A stretch of DNA of 64,000 nt from Eonycteris spelaea (GCA_003508835.1 PUFA01000066.1:1-64000), one strand, 5' to 3'. Shown: positions 26,777-41,029, numbered from the stretch's first letter. Notes: a model not told the origin generated them from the letters alone. Made by a program: numbers and translations.

Positions 26777-28258
26777 GCTGGGGGCGAGGAATAGGCCAGC
26801 CTGGCACCCGCAGTGTACCCACGTGGTAGGGAGCACTGGACTTGGGGACGTGGGAGGTCATTCCCTATGTGGGCCCTGGCAGGTAGCGTTGCCTCTCTCA
26901 ATTGTCTCTCTCGGGGTTTCTGGGGCATGGCCAAGCACTGGGAAGATGCGTGGAGAGGGACGCTAGCTGAGCAAGCACCAAACAAGGACTCCTGTGGAGT
27001 ACAGCCTCACCACCTACCTTCCTCTGCTGAGGTCTGTGCTGGTGGTCGGTCACGATGTCTTTCCCAAGTGCCCCTTGTCCAAGGGCAGCCCTGAGGAGAG
27101 GGGGAGAAGTTACTCCTACACCAGGAGCCCTGTCGTGCTTCTGAGGTGAGTCAGAGGCCCTGGCCTGATGGAGGCAGATCCCCCCTCTGACGTGTCTCCT
27201 TCATTGCTGCCCGGCAGGAAGCGCGGGACGGGAGCAGAGCGCGGCACACGTGCCCCCAGCAGGCCCTGCCTGCCTGACTTCTTCAACTCGACTCCGCGTC
27301 CCGATGGGCCACACATGACTTAAGTCCCTGGATCTAGCCCCAGGACCATTTCAGAGGAGTCGCCATTGCACAGAGTAGTGGGGGCCTGCGCCCAGTGTTT
27401 GACTCTCACGGCTCACCGTGAGACCGTGGGCAAGACCCATAGCCATACTGTGCCAACTGCTCCTTAGCAGCATCACCGTGAACCACCTGTTCGCCCCTCA
27501 TGTGGCTCCCGTCTAGATTGAAAAAAAAAAAAAAAAGTAGAGAGAGAATGAGGAAAGGGAGGAACCAGTCACTTAATGGAAGGCGCTGCAGTCTCAGGTC
27601 CTGACAGCCCGTTCCAGGCCCCGGGGTGAGAGCAGCCATCTCGGTGGAGGGTGGAGTCGGGGAAGTCTGCGGTTAGCCCAGGCACCCCCTTCCATGCTCT
27701 GGTCTCTGTAATGGGAAAGAAGCGAGCACACAGGGAGTTCACCCTCCTCTAGCTGCATCGTGAATGGCCTCTCACTCTCTCTGGTCTTGGGCAAGTCGCT
27801 TAACTTCTCAGGGATTCGTTTTCTTCATTGTAAAGAGAGAGCTCCATGAACTTCACAAGGAAAATGGAGAGAGAGAGACAGGGGTGGGTCAAATTGAAGA
27901 AGAGGTCTCCTTGGGGACCTCCTACTCTGTGCCCCGGGGTCTGGCCTCCACCTCTCTCAGGGTTCATTGGCCCTGCTGACTTCAGGGTGAGGAGTGTTCT
28001 CACTGGCCCTGGGGGATGCCACGCATGAGCGGTTTCCGCCCCTGGAAGTGCTGGCTCAGTGAGCAGAGCAACACGGGGGCTGAGCGTCTGGGAGCTGGCA
28101 GGGGCTCGTGGGCCAAGGGAGAGAGGGCAGAGAAACATGATAAAGGAGGGGGATCAGGGACGGGGCCCCAGAGAGGTAGGGGCACTCTGGGATATACACA
28201 GGGTTCAATGACCACAGCACTGGGATGCAAATAGGCAGATCCCTGCCATTTTTCCTGG

Positions 28259-28264
28259 TTTATT
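28259..28264 (-). terminator. WFDC10B: WFDC10B poly(A) signal
   Basis: TTTATT on the plus strand, which is AATAAA on the gene strand, lies 153 bp past the WFDC10B stop. Sequence and spacing are the same as in WFDC10A. Confidence 0.8.
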
Positions 28265-28417
28265 CGACAGGAACAAGAAGTTCAGACAGTGGGGAGGGTG
28301 ACATTGCTGTTGGTCCCCCCGGCGCCTGGGATTTGAAGTCCTCATGCTTTGGCCGCAGGCGCAGTCCTACATTGAGCGTTGGGGGAGCAGGATGCACAGC
28401 CCAGCCCCCTCTCCCAC

Positions 28418-29552
<1,135 letters not shown>

Positions 29553-29899
29553 GAGTCCGGGCCAGAGCAGTGAGCTCTAAAGTCTGGCACGGGCTTCGTG
29601 GGAGAGCTGGTGTGAGGATGGAGGAAAGAAAGCACAGGGTATTCTGGGCTCCTCCTGCCTCTCTGGCCAGGCCAGGGCAGGGCAAGGAGTCCTCATTTCC
29701 TCCCCTGCACCTGCCCCTTCCATGGCCTGTTCCGTGTGGGCCTCGGGCTCCTGCAGAGACGGCTCCTCCTCTCACATAAATACCTCTTTTCTTTTGTAAA
29801 CAGAATTTTTTCCCTGATAGATATAATAATTTCTATATTTAATTACAAACTAAGTTACATGGTAAAAAAAAAAAAGAAAAGAACAAACATTACATGGAA

Positions 29900-30545
29900 A
29901 CAAGTCCATCATTGAATGAACGAAAAAGAAGAGATGGTGTATATGTATATAAGTATAGATTTTGTGGGTATATATATGTGTGTGTGTTTGTGTGTGTGTG
30001 TGTATAGATAGATAGATAGATAACAGAATATTATTGAGTCAAATAAAAGAAGTAAATCTTCCCATTTGTGACAACTTAGATGAAACTCGAGGCATATAAG
30101 TAAAATAAATTGGACACAAAAAAATACTATTAATATCACTTACATGGATAATCTAAAAAGCTGAACTCGTAGAAACAGAGAGTAGAGTGGTGGTTACCAA
30201 GGGCTGGAGGTCAGGACAACAGGGGAGATCTAGGGCAAAGGGTGTGCACTTTTAGTTATAAGATGACTAGAGTTTAGGGACCTAATATACAGCATGGTGA
30301 TTATAGCTAATAATACTCTATTACATACTTGAAAGTTGCTAAGAGAGATCTCAAATATTCTCACCACGAAGAAAATATATCATATCACATTATTATGTGA
30401 CACGATGGATATTAGCTTGAGATTCTTACATATTGCAAATCATTTGCAATATGTAAGTGTATCAAATTAACATGCTGTACACCTTATCCTTACACAATGT
30501 GATAGGTTAATTATATCTTACTAAAGATGGAGAACTTTACATGTA
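29900..30545 (+). mobile_element. L1 3' end (sense) with (TG)n/(GATA)n
   Basis: L1 wording 'cagaatattattgagtc', 'gagtagagtggtggttacc' and 'gattatagctaataatac'. A TG/GATA microsatellite lies at 29978-30022. Stops throughout. Confidence 0.8.
30425..30457. repeat. Perfect 16-bp palindrome with 1-nt centre
   Basis: cttacatattgcaaat is followed by a single C and its exact reverse complement. It lies in the L1 3' region, and its origin and function are unknown. Confidence 0.9.
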
Positions 30546-30754
30546 TATTGGATATATTATAAAACATGTACTTTTTTCTAGCTTTATTAAGATACAATTA
30601 TAATATGTTAATTGTATTTTAACAAAGCTGGGAAAATATGTTATCCACATATGTATTTTTCAGCTTTATTACCACATATTAATGATAATTAATTGTATGA
30701 TAAACAATATTATATAATTACTTAGCAGTATAACAGAGAGATAGACAGTACAGG

Positions 30755-31500
30755 AGGACGTGGAAAGAACGGGGACACGTCGTATCTTAGAACTCAGACA
30801 GAAGATCTAGCTAGGTATGCTAAATATCCTGGCCAGTTACTACGGGCCAGACTCTACCTTTAGCCACACCAGTGCTTTCGCAATGGACCCATCAATAGAG
30901 AAGCCATGATGACAGATGTAGGCTATGTGCGGGCTTGTCAGAATGAGCCCACAGCCAACAAAGCTGATGTGGCGACTATTTTGCTGAATGTACAACTTAG
31001 CTGCAGCACAGCCCAAGGCTGAGACCTTGATACTGCATCAGTCTCAGGAATCGAATCAGCTACTTGATGCAAGGTTAAGAATATCAGGCCCATTCCTCCT
31101 GGGAAAGGGAGTGACTCATGTTGACTGGAAGAGACACATATTCCGGGAGCATGATTTGGCTTTTCTGTCTGCAGTGCCTCAGCCAGAACCACTTCAAACC
31201 AATTGACAAATTTACACCAGAGTGCAATAACAGGTCCACAATCACAAGATCCTGTGTTTCTATCCCATATTATATCGCCCAGACTCTGTCAACCTGACAC
31301 AGTTGTGGATTGGCCTACTGAAGAAACATATAAACTGCCTGTTTGGAGATGACGCTGTCAAGATGGAGCACTTACTTTCTGGTCGGGAAATATACTTTGA
31401 ATCAAAGGCCGTTGTGTGCTGCGACGTCTCCAGTAGACAGAATACATAAGTCCAGAACCAGTAGCCACACTCCAGATCACCTACAGGGATTCGTGCTTTT
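30755..31500 (+). mobile_element. ERVL pol (integrase region) relic
   Basis: An old endogenous retrovirus fragment of the ERVL group, recognised from wording of the pol region such as 'agaagccatgatgacagatg' and 'catgttgactggaagagac'. The reading frame is interrupted repeatedly by stops and indels. No LTR is seen directly at its ends. It is an inert fossil copy. Confidence 0.65.
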
Positions 31501-31539
31501 TTCTCCTGTAATGTTAGGTTCTATGCATTAAGAAGTTTT

Positions 31540-32970
31540 GGATTCCACAGGGCGATGCTTACATTAAATAAAGCTGAAAGACATAAGAGAATGCTCCACT
31601 CAACAACCACAGAATACATATTCTCAACTACAAAACAAGTATGGTAGTGGCATAAGGATAAACATATAGATAAATAGAATAGAACTGAGAGGCCAGACGA
31701 AACCCACACATCTATGGCAAAGTGATTTTCAAAAAGGATGCCAGGACCAAGAACAGTCACTTCAACAGATGGTACAGAGACACCAAGTATGCACATACAA
31801 ATGAATGAAATCGGATCTCTATCTCTCATTGCATACAACGATTCCTTTAAAGTTAATTAACAATTTAAACATAAGCTATAAAACTCTTTAAAAATTGAAA
31901 GAGGTAAATCATCCTGACTTTGGATTAGGTAGGTAATGGATTCTTTTCTATTTTTAATTTTTTTAAGTTTTATTTTATTATTAGTTTCAAGTATAGGCAA
32001 TGGATTCTTAAAAATTACACTAAAAGCACAGCAACCAAAGGAAAAAATAGATAAATTGGACTTAAAGCTAGAAAACATATTTGTGCATCGAATAACTTTA
32101 TTCAAAAAATGAAAAGATAATTTAAAAAGTGGGAGAAAATACTTGAAAACCATACATTTGATAAGTGTCTAATATCCAGAATGTATAAAGAACTCTAAAA
32201 TTCAAGGAAAAAAAACATAAGCAACCCAATTACAAAATTGCAAAGGACTGAATGGACATTTCTCCAAAGAAGATATACAGTCAACCATTACATAAAAAGA
32301 TGCTCAACATCATTAGTCATTAAGGAAGTGCAAATCAAAATCACAATTAGATAACAACCATTTCACACCCATAAATGGCTATAATTCAAAAAAAGAAAAA
32401 TAATAAGTTTTGGCAAGGATGTAGAGAAATTGGAAGCCATGCATTAATAATAAAAATGTTAAATAGTTTGACCACTGTGAACAGAGTTCACAGTTTCCTC
32501 AAAAAATTAAACATACAAAGTTAAATATATAATCCAACAATTCCATTCTTAGGTCTACACTCAAAATTGAAAATAGGTGCTAAAAAAATTTGTATGCAGA
32601 TGTTCATACTGCACTATACACAATCACTAAAGGTTGGCAACAAATCAAATGTCCATCGACAAATGAACGAATAAGCAAATTGTGGTATTTACATACAACA
32701 GAATACTATTCAGATATAAAAATGAATGAAGTACTGATACATGTGCACTGCAACATAAATGAACCTTAACAACTGCAGAGATAACATTTTCACTTATCAT
32801 TTGGGCAAAAAATTCAAAAGCATTACAACACATTCTGTTATGGGAAACACATACGTGGTCAGTTACAGTACAAAATGGTACGATCTTTATGGAATAGAAT
32901 TTGGAACTACCTAGCAAAACTACATATGAATTTACCATTTTAACCAACAATCACACTTTTGGAAATTTAC
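31540..32970 (+). mobile_element. L1 ORF2 and 3' part (sense)
   Basis: Sense L1 blocks such as 'aaagtgattttcaaaaagga', 'tccaaagaagatatacag' and 'aaaagatgctcaacatcatt'. A short antisense L1 3'-end piece (tattagtttcaagtata) interrupts it near 31950-31995. Many stops are present. Confidence 0.8.
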
Positions 32971-33172
32971 ACTGATGTTACACATTCAACAATATGGAAA
33001 ATACGCACATGATTGTTCATTGCAGTGTATTTGTAACAGCAAAATCTTGGTAAATATGTAAATGCCCATAAGTAGGAGATTGGCTGTATGACTAAGCTGT
33101 GAGCACGTGGGAGCACAGAACGCAGCTGTAAGAAAAGGGAAATCAGGATATATTGTTAAATGAAAACAACGT

Positions 33173-33340
33173 CACCTAGGAAGACTAGGTGCTGTAGACA
33201 TAAAAAATAATAATAATAAAAATAAAAAATAAGGGATTGTAAGATGACGAGGTCCTTGCAATCTGTGAGGTCAACCAAGGGTTGCCTCGCCTAAAAATAA
33301 TAATAATAAATAAGTAAGTAAATAGAAAGATAGATAGTTA
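33173..33340 (+). mobile_element. 5'-truncated 5S-derived SINE
   Basis: Starts inside the 5S part ('cacctaggaagactaggtgctgtag') and continues with the same tail as the copy at 17.3 kb ('gaggtccttgcaatctgtga'). It then has 'ccaagggttgcctcgcc' and an AAT-rich tail with GATA units. The internal AAT expansion separates the 5S part and the tail. Confidence 0.8.
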
Positions 33341-33379
33341 GATAATAAAAACAAGGGTCAAATGAGCATATTTGGGCAA

Positions 33380-34330
33380 AAAAGAAAAAACAGAATTAAA
33401 GATTCAAGTAACTAATTATCTTCGTTGTACACAAAACTTTCCAAAGAATTGATAAAGAACAGCTACTCAGCACACTCTATGAGGTCAATGTAAAGTTGCT
33501 ATAAAAACAAACAAGGAGAGTATGAGAAGTTTACAGGCCCAGTTCCCTTGTGAACATAGATGTAAAATTCTTTAGAAATAGCAACTAAAAAAATTTTTAA
33601 ATAGCAAACTAAAAAGCCAAATGATATGAAAATGATCATACACAATGATCACATTAGATTACTAGAGAAATGCAAGGATGATTTAATGTTAGAAAATTGG
33701 AAAACTAATGCAATACATTAACAGATTAAAGAAGAAAATAATACTATCATCTCAACATATGTAGAAAACACAATAGATATAATTTCACATAAACTAATAA
33801 ACATTTTCTTGGTATGTCAGAAATGAAAGAGAAATTTCTAAACCTGATAAAAGATATTTATGAGAAACCTAAATAGACACTATCTTAAAAAGGGAAACAA
33901 GTTTTCATTTCAAATAGGTATCAGACAAGATTATAAACTATCACCACTTCTATAAAATAATGTATGGAGGTCCTGGCCCACGCAACATGGTATCTCAGAG
34001 AGCATAAAGTTTGAAGAGGAAAAATATAAATTATTATTTGCAGATGATGGTTGACTACACAGAACACCAAAAAGCACACACCAAGAAATTCTAATAAGCA
34101 ATGGGAAAGTTTAGCAAGGTAACTAGTTACAGATCAATATACAAAAGTTGTTTCTCTATACTACCAACAAATGAAAAGAATTAAAGAATTACAATACTAT
34201 TTATGATTTCATTTAAAAACTCAAGTCTCTAGGAACAGATCTGACAAAGATATGCCAGAGCTCTACATGGGGAAAATCATAAAAATTTTGTGAAAGAGTG
34301 TTAACAAGACCTGGATGGATGAGAGAGCGA
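33380..34330 (+). mobile_element. L1 ORF2 fragment (sense)
   Basis: L1 reverse-transcriptase region wording ('tgcaaggatgatttaatgtt', 'ttatttgcagatgatgg', which encodes the decayed catalytic YADD-like site region). It is broken by many stops. Confidence 0.7.
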
Positions 34331-34497
34331 GCAAGGTCAAAATTAAAGGGATGAAAGGGGTGTGTAGATTTGAAACCTTTACCTAGTCACAGTATGCCTT
34401 CACTTTTCCCTCTTCCCTGCCTTCGCTGTGCCTGGTTGAACCCAGCAGTCTTCAGCCAGGACTTTTTTTTTTTTTTACCACCCATTCCACCAGCAGC

Positions 34498-36962
34498 ATG
34501 AAGCCTGTGCTGCTTCTCCAGCTCCTGCTATCGATCTGTCCGGCACCACAGCTGGTGCCTGGAAAGTCCCAAGCAACATGTCTTGAGCAGCTGCTGGGTA
34601 CGAGCCCAGAAGAGGGAAGAAGCAACTGTAGAGATGAAAGGCACAGAGAGCCCAGAGCCGGGACACACCCCATGAGAAAACAACAGTATCATGTTCAAAA
34701 GTCCCAGTTTTATTGTCAGCAAGATCTAGGTTTGAATTTCTGCTCTGTTGCTTCATGAGTGATCTCGGGTAGTTTCTTGGGCCTCAGATCTTATCTTTGT
34801 AATGGATTTAATATTGAAATAGCTGGGAGGAGAAACTGACATGCAGACATAGAGCACTCTTACTGGACCACGGTAAATGCTCGATAAGCATTAACTACTC
34901 TAAATGTTATCAGCCTCATTATGCTTGCTGCCCGGGGTTCCTTCATGGATGCTTGGGCCACCTTCTCAAGCATTAAAACAGAGAGGAAAATTAAGTTTGT
35001 AGGACTCAAGCTGGAATTTACATAATCTCGGCCTTGGAGGATGTTTTGGGGAGGAAAGAAAAGCAAGTCTTGTGTTTTATTTCACATTTTAAAAATTCAG
35101 CGGTACATGTGCAATTACCAGGGTTTAGCATTAATGGGAAGGTATAGCCCATCTCAGCAGCCACCATTGCCCAGCTCAACCTTAACAAGAGTGCTAGCCT
35201 CAGCAATGTTGACCTTGACCAATACCAAATGGGAAATGAACTATTAGAAAGCGCTTCGGGAGGGCATACAGTCAATGCTGCAGCCTCGAGTTTATTTAGC
35301 ATAGCCCTTATATTTCTTTTTGAACACAATAGCAAGGCACAGAGTACATTACCATAGGAATGCGGACATTTACATAAGTTCCTATACATCCTTCCCTCAG
35401 GGTACAAACATCCTTGCTTTCTGTAAAACATTCCACTATCTTAAAAGGATTTCTTTAGGAGGCAATCCTCTCCTCCAGGGTCAGTAATGTTTAACTTAAA
35501 CCCTGCTTCCTTGAACCATTGTTTAACCAGTCTCAGCAACTGCTTTATGGCTATAAGCTACGTGACTTCTTCAGTGTCTCATAATGGCTCCCGACACTCC
35601 ACACTGTTCCACAGAACCCAAGCTGTCCAAAGTGGAGACCAGTTCCAATTCCTTGTACTGTCACAGTGAGCCATGGAATGACAGGGAGGCTCAGGGTGAA
35701 TCTGGGTGCTCGTCTCTGCAAGATTATCAATATAGCTTAGGCCTCGGTTTCTTTCACCCCATCTCTGGTGCCATTTGCTGTTACTAAACTTGTAATGAAT
35801 TTATTCATTTAGTCTTTTCAGATTAGCATGATATACTACAAACCCTCTTCTAATTGAAAATACCTGCAGAGCAATAAATCAATAGGGGTTTATAGAATGC
35901 CTCGACTATGACATTTGCCCTAAAGAAAGGGCAGGCAAGTCGCAAGATACAAAATTTAAGACCAGGCTGGGCTTGGATAAAGGGGTTAATGAGGCTCTTC
36001 ATTAATGCCTTAGGACTCAGGAACCCGAGAGAAGATTGTGAGTTAGAGGCCTGGAGCAGGATCTCCTGGCAGAGGTGGTCTTAGCTTTGACCTGAGTGCT
36101 GGGGCGGCGGGGGGGGCGGCGGCGGGAGGCAATAGAATGTCAGCAGGAAGATGCATATTCTTCTCTAACAGCAGAAAGTGGGGACCTCCCGGTGCTCTGG
36201 CCTCCTGATCAGTAGCTATCTGGGAAGAAGGAGAAGCTGATCTTTGACCCCAGAAGCTGACCCCATTCCAAAATACTGACCCTTCTCCCCAGGAAAGAAG
36301 TCACCCGCAGAAATCGCTTGCGATTTGAGTTCTAGCATTCTGATGTTAGTACCTTTAGGGTGCTGTGTGGTCTTCATCCTTTCCCCAGATCTTCCCTACA
36401 CACAAATAACACGTTAGGTTGACCCCAGGGTAAACTATATTGTTACGTCTTGCTTGAGACTACATAATGAGTCAGTGCAAATGGACCTACACAGCCTTCT
36501 CTTGCTCACCACACACTGTTTCCCTTGGAACTGGACCCAACCAGGGTCTATGGGGACTTGGCATTTGATCTGCAAGGTTGGTGAATGACCAGTGGATGCA
36601 GGGTTCTGACAAACTCTGTCTTCGATCAAATATCCCAGCCCTGGTTTTCCCGGCTGAGAACTTGCAGGCAGCAGCTAAGGACAAAATTTTATTCCACCTC
36701 CCTGTGACACACAAGGGAGATCAGGGTGGCTGATTTCCTGGCAGTTCCTTGGCTTTGGGACCCTGGAAACTGTGCTCAGTTCTGTATATTGCAGGAAGAT
36801 TGTCAAAAAGGATTTCAGTGCTGTTCTGCCTTCTGGGCATTAAACAAAAACCCAGAAGAGGTTAAGGGGTTTCTCATGCCCAGTCCTTACTTGGGAGCTG
36901 CTGGTGGGAGCTCAACAGAAGAATCTTCACCAGCCACTATAATGGATCTCCTTTCTCTCTAA
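34498..36962 (+). CDS. WFDC13: WFDC13 with a degraded WAP domain
   Basis: Exon 1 (34498-34597) gives MKPVLLLQLLLSICPAPQLV, the recognisable WFDC13 signal peptide, with a GTACGA donor in phase 1. A matching exon 2 starts at 36745 after 'tttcctggcag' and is open to the stop at 36962, giving a joined frame of 105 residues. The core CILQEDCQKGFQCCSAF is clearly WAP. The expected first cysteine reads Trp (tgg), and the seventh and eighth are gone (CCSAFW then ALNKNPEE), leaving five of eight. After that point the text no longer follows the family, apart from a KGFLMPS stretch resembling the usual C-terminus. A small deletion at about 36836 is one explanation. The gene may be a fresh pseudogene or encode a protein without a four-disulfide fold. 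Placement between WFDC10B and SPINT4 agrees with the human order. Confidence 0.65.
34690..34905 (+). mobile_element. MIR (sense)
   Basis: MIR wording 'gatctaggtttgaatttctg', 'tgtaatggatttaatattg' and 'ggtaaatgctcgataagc'. It lies in the WFDC13 intron. Confidence 0.75.
34906..36744. other. WFDC13 intron remainder
   Basis: Apart from the G-rich tract, nothing is supported. A 137-codon minus-strand frame at 35018-35431 has no domain and no splice context. Confidence 0.4.
36100..36130 (+). repeat. G-rich tract with G-quadruplex potential
   Basis: A run of about 30 bases that is almost all G with single C breaks (ggggcggcggggggggcggc...). It holds more than four G-runs of two to eight in an otherwise AT-leaning intron. 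Confidence 0.8.
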
Positions 36963-37635
36963 CATTCTCCTCTTTACCAATAACATATTCCCTAAATGTC
37001 ATGATTAGGGCCTTCTTCCACTCCCGAACTGTATAGTCCTCTCCCCTTCACCACATCCGTGACCCTCTGAATCTGCCTTTCAAGACACACCCACAAACCT
37101 GTCCATCCACAGGCCCTGCCCTGTCCCAGAATCCACCTTTATCCCTGGGCCTGGGCCACTATATTTGGGCTATAAATGTCACCAAGATCCAAAAGCAAAA
37201 TTGTTCTGTTTTTGCTTGCCCTCTTTCACCAAACACCAGCCTTTGGCCCCTAGTATTCCTGGGCTCTGGAGAGCCTCCAAGTCCAAGGGAAGATTTGGTT
37301 AATCGCAATGGGAATTGGCACTGGCCCCAAGTCTAATGACTGGAGAGCACTCCCAGATCAAAGGGCATCAGAGTACCGAGGAGACATCTGGTTTCTAATC
37401 CTATCTTGCAACTATGTCTTTCTATGACCTTGAGTAAGACAATTCCCCATTTTTGCCTTTCTTTTTTCTCATACATAAAACATGGACTCTTTCCAACCTT
37501 GCAAGATTGTCCTAAGGCCCAAATGAGGTCCCCAAAGATTCATAAGGCAGGAGACTCAAATAGTGAGTTTCTAAACTGTCTTGTTTTCTGCCATGTTCCC
37601 TGCCCTGAGCACAATACCCAACAGATGAGACAAGG
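36963..37635. other. Intergenic, no gene seen
   Basis: A TATA-like 'gggctataaatgtc' at about 37167 sits in GC-balanced sequence, but no exon with a start codon and domain follows. Confidence 0.35.
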
Positions 37636-37639
37636 TACA

Positions 37640-37850
37640 GAGTGATGATGTATGGGCCCAGAGCCAGACACCTGGACTCAAACCCTGGCTCTACCACTTC
37701 TTAGCTGAGTGACCTCAGGGAAGTTAATCTACCTCTCAGGGCACCAACTTTTTCATCTTTAAGACTGCAACGATAATAGTGAGATTAAAATAGGTAACCC
37801 ATGCAAGCTCTACATAATAATCACTCAGTAAATTTTAGCAATTAGACACC
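37640..37850 (+). mobile_element. MIR (sense)
   Basis: 'ctggactcaaaccctggctc', 'ccacttcttagctgagtgac' and 'aatcactcagtaaatttta' follow the MIR consensus closely. Confidence 0.85.
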
Positions 37851-40800
37851 ACCTTCTTCTCTCTGGAGAGATTGGCCCTTGCTATTAAACTCCGCATCTT
37901 TCAAGTGAGTATGACTGTCTATTGTCACTGGTTATCTGAGGTTCTGCTTTCCCTACTGCAGGAGACCTTAACTTCATGGTCTAGTTTTAAAGATGAAAGT
38001 CATGGAAAATTAAAAATTACATCTCTAAGAACAAAATTTCACCATATGACATTTGAAAATAATTTTCTCCTACAGACCTAAACAGAAAAACTTGGGAAAG
38101 AGCATGACAGGCAATGGATGCATGTTTGCACGGGCACTCTGTCAGTATCCAGGAATGGCCTGGAATTCCAGGGGTGAGTTTTCTCCACTTCCTCCTCTAG
38201 CCTCTCTAGAAGCACCAATATTCCCACAAGATCAGAATAGCTTTTGTCATTTAGATTGTGCCTCTTCTCATTGTTCCCCTCCTGGGGCTATGTTCTCACT
38301 CCATGGAGCAGGATGTGGTCCAGAGTAAGTTATTAAACCTAGAGCAATATGAGGAGGCGGAGTAATGCACCAGAGGGAGCACAGGGCACTCAGATCTGAG
38401 CCTGTGCCAAGGAACAGGCTCTGCCCGCCCTCGGATTGGCAGTGCCTTGGGCAGGGAGACAAGCTGAGCTCTTCACCTCTGTGTGGCCTTGGTCAGCTCA
38501 CTATCTCTGAGATCATCAGCTTCATCATGGGACAAATGAAGAAGACATCTATGCCTCAGGTTTTGTGAGAATTAATGAGGCCATGTGAAATGGGAGAAGT
38601 TGGTCCTGGCAGAGACTCTGCAAAGGTTGGAAGCTGCTAGCAAATCGTTCTTTCTGGGTTCTAGATTTTTTCCTCTTTATAAAAAATAAAAAGGATCATC
38701 TTTATTACTTTACCAGTATTACAAGAAAGGTGAGCAAAACAGAGTCTTCTTTAACTCTACCACCAAAACAAAGCTACTATTTATAACTTGATGGATTTTG
38801 TTTCAGACTCTTTGGGGGAAAATGAGGAGCTTAGGGTCTTCTAACTGTCCTTCTGAAGTCCCTGGAGTTTCCAAGTTAGAATGGTGGTATTTCCACTTAG
38901 ACTGTCTTTTTATTAACCACGTATGAAGGCGTTCAACAAATGGAAGCAAATGGAGGCCCTGGTGAGTCAGCCATGCTAACTTCCTCTGCATCTTGTGCAT
39001 AATTAACTGTGTAGGCCACGCACAGGCCATCAGTGAATGCATCAGTGTCGTTACATAATCCAGGGCCCATGCCACAGGAAGATACTCAGCTCATAGAAAG
39101 AACCCAGGTGTTATCCAAGTGAAAGGTGAGCTAAAGATGACTGGTAAAACTCTATAGGATATTTTTTACTGCAGTTTCAGGGTTACATGGCTGTGCATAT
39201 AAGGGCCTCAGTAAGCCTCATCTCAACACATTCCCAAAAAGGGAGGACTTCATCTTGGATGGGCAGAAAAAGATGGCAAAAAATCTGACTATGTCTTCTG
39301 TGGAAATAGCACCGAATCCTGTTATCTTCTGGTAGGATCAGCTCAGACCATACTCTTGATGCATCTCATTAACTGTAATCCACGTGCCAGGGTGTTTGAT
39401 CTCCCTGACCCTGCAGCCTGTTCTCTGCAGAATGGTTCTCCTCAACTCATCATTTCTGCTCTGGAGACCCTAGTGCTGGCTGGAAAGGTCAGGTGAGGAA
39501 GGAAATGGCAGTGCCAGTGAGGGCCCAAGAAAAATGCTGATCTTGTTCTCAGAAAATACAGTGTCGAGCTTCCTGTGGTGACCTGGAATGGAGGACAGAC
39601 AACCCATGTAGACTCGTCCATCTTCCATGCAACCTGGGCTCTGACGGGTGTTGTCAAGGGCTTTGGGCTTTTTCAATGTGGATTAACGTTTTCTCCATGA
39701 CATGCTTCATCTCACTTGGTCCTCACAACAGCCCTAAGACTCAGTTTACAGGCAAGGAAACTGAGGATCACAGAGTTAAAGTACTGTGCTCAGCATTAGC
39801 CAATGCTGAGCCAATGATGGAGCTGGAATAGAAATCCAACGCTTGGACTATCTTCTTCTCAAGGGGTCACCACCTTGGGTGGCTCAGTGTACTTCTGCTG
39901 AGATTTTCAGTTTCCTCTTTCCACTGAATTTTTCCACTGACACTCTTTACCCTGCTTTCAACTCAGGCCTCATAACTCCTCATTCCCTTTCATACTTAGA
40001 AAGCTGCCTCGTTACACTTGGTCTTTCTCCAAGACTCCAGGCACTCTCTCCCTCTATGTTCTGACTCTAATTCTTCTTTCTGCCCAAAATGTCTTCCTCC
40101 CACTTTCCCAATGGGCTCTCACTCATACTTCAAGTTTTATAGTAAACGACATTTTCTTTGTCCTTTCACAGCACCCTATCTTGCCCCTATATTAAGCCTT
40201 ATCACGCTGTACTGCAATTGTTTAACTTAGCATTTTCTCTATCTAGGATACGAGTCTCATGAACCAGGAACCGTATCTGACTTCTTGGCCACAGAACACT
40301 AAAACCAAATATCACGTCTTGCACATAGTGAAGCTACAATTCTGACTTTTTGAATGGGGTATGAAGGAGGCCAGCAAGGAGGTAGACTAATCCTCACGTT
40401 GATGAGTTGTTTTCACAAGGAAAATCTTCACTGCACAGTCCAGATCCCTCAGGAATCAGCTGCCCGCTTCCCTATGGCCTGCTGGACTCAACCTCCTTTT
40501 AACATTATTCTTCTTAAAGACTAATTTATATTTGCTTTTGAAAATTTAGAATAAGCTGAAAAACAAAGAAAGAAAGGAGCTCAGAAACATCCGTTCACAC
40601 AGGGGTACGAGGACAGAGTAAGGGCTAAAGGCCCTGGCCGCTCTGTCTTTGCTGACCTGAAGATGCTGGGTGTCCCCAACTTTTCAGGGCTCTTTCTCCT
40701 CATCTGTAAATGGAGCTGAATAATACCTACCCTCAGGTGTGTCATAAAAAAAATGAAATGACACAGGCATAGCACATACCCCAGTGCCTGGCAAAGAGTC

Positions 40801-41029
40801 TAAGGAGAACGTTACTATTGTTATTCGTGTCCCCTCGATCCTTCCTTTACCCAAAATTCTCATTTTGTAAAAGAATCAAAGTGTCATTCCATTTTAAATT
40901 CTGTTTTAAAAAAATTCCTCTAGGTTCCATTTAAATTAACTTCCAAAGAAGCCAAGCTCCATGTCTCTGATCTTTGAAATATCTTCTAGGATGGAACAAG
41001 GCATCATTACGAAAAGTACTCCATCCCTG
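37851..41029. other. Intergenic with MIR fragments
   Basis: MIR-like pieces lie at about 38465-38590 (+), 39690-39830 (-; 'aaggaaactgaggatcacag') and 40680-40830 (+; 'tcctcatctgtaaatggag'). No coding exon is supported between them. Confidence 0.5.

Noticed and set aside
35018..35431. 137-codon minus-strand open frame in the WFDC13 intron
   Set aside because: No signal peptide, domain, splice sites or poly(A) signal.
37150..37185. TATA-like promoter (gggctataaatgtc)
   Set aside because: No exon with a start codon and recognisable product follows within several kilobases.
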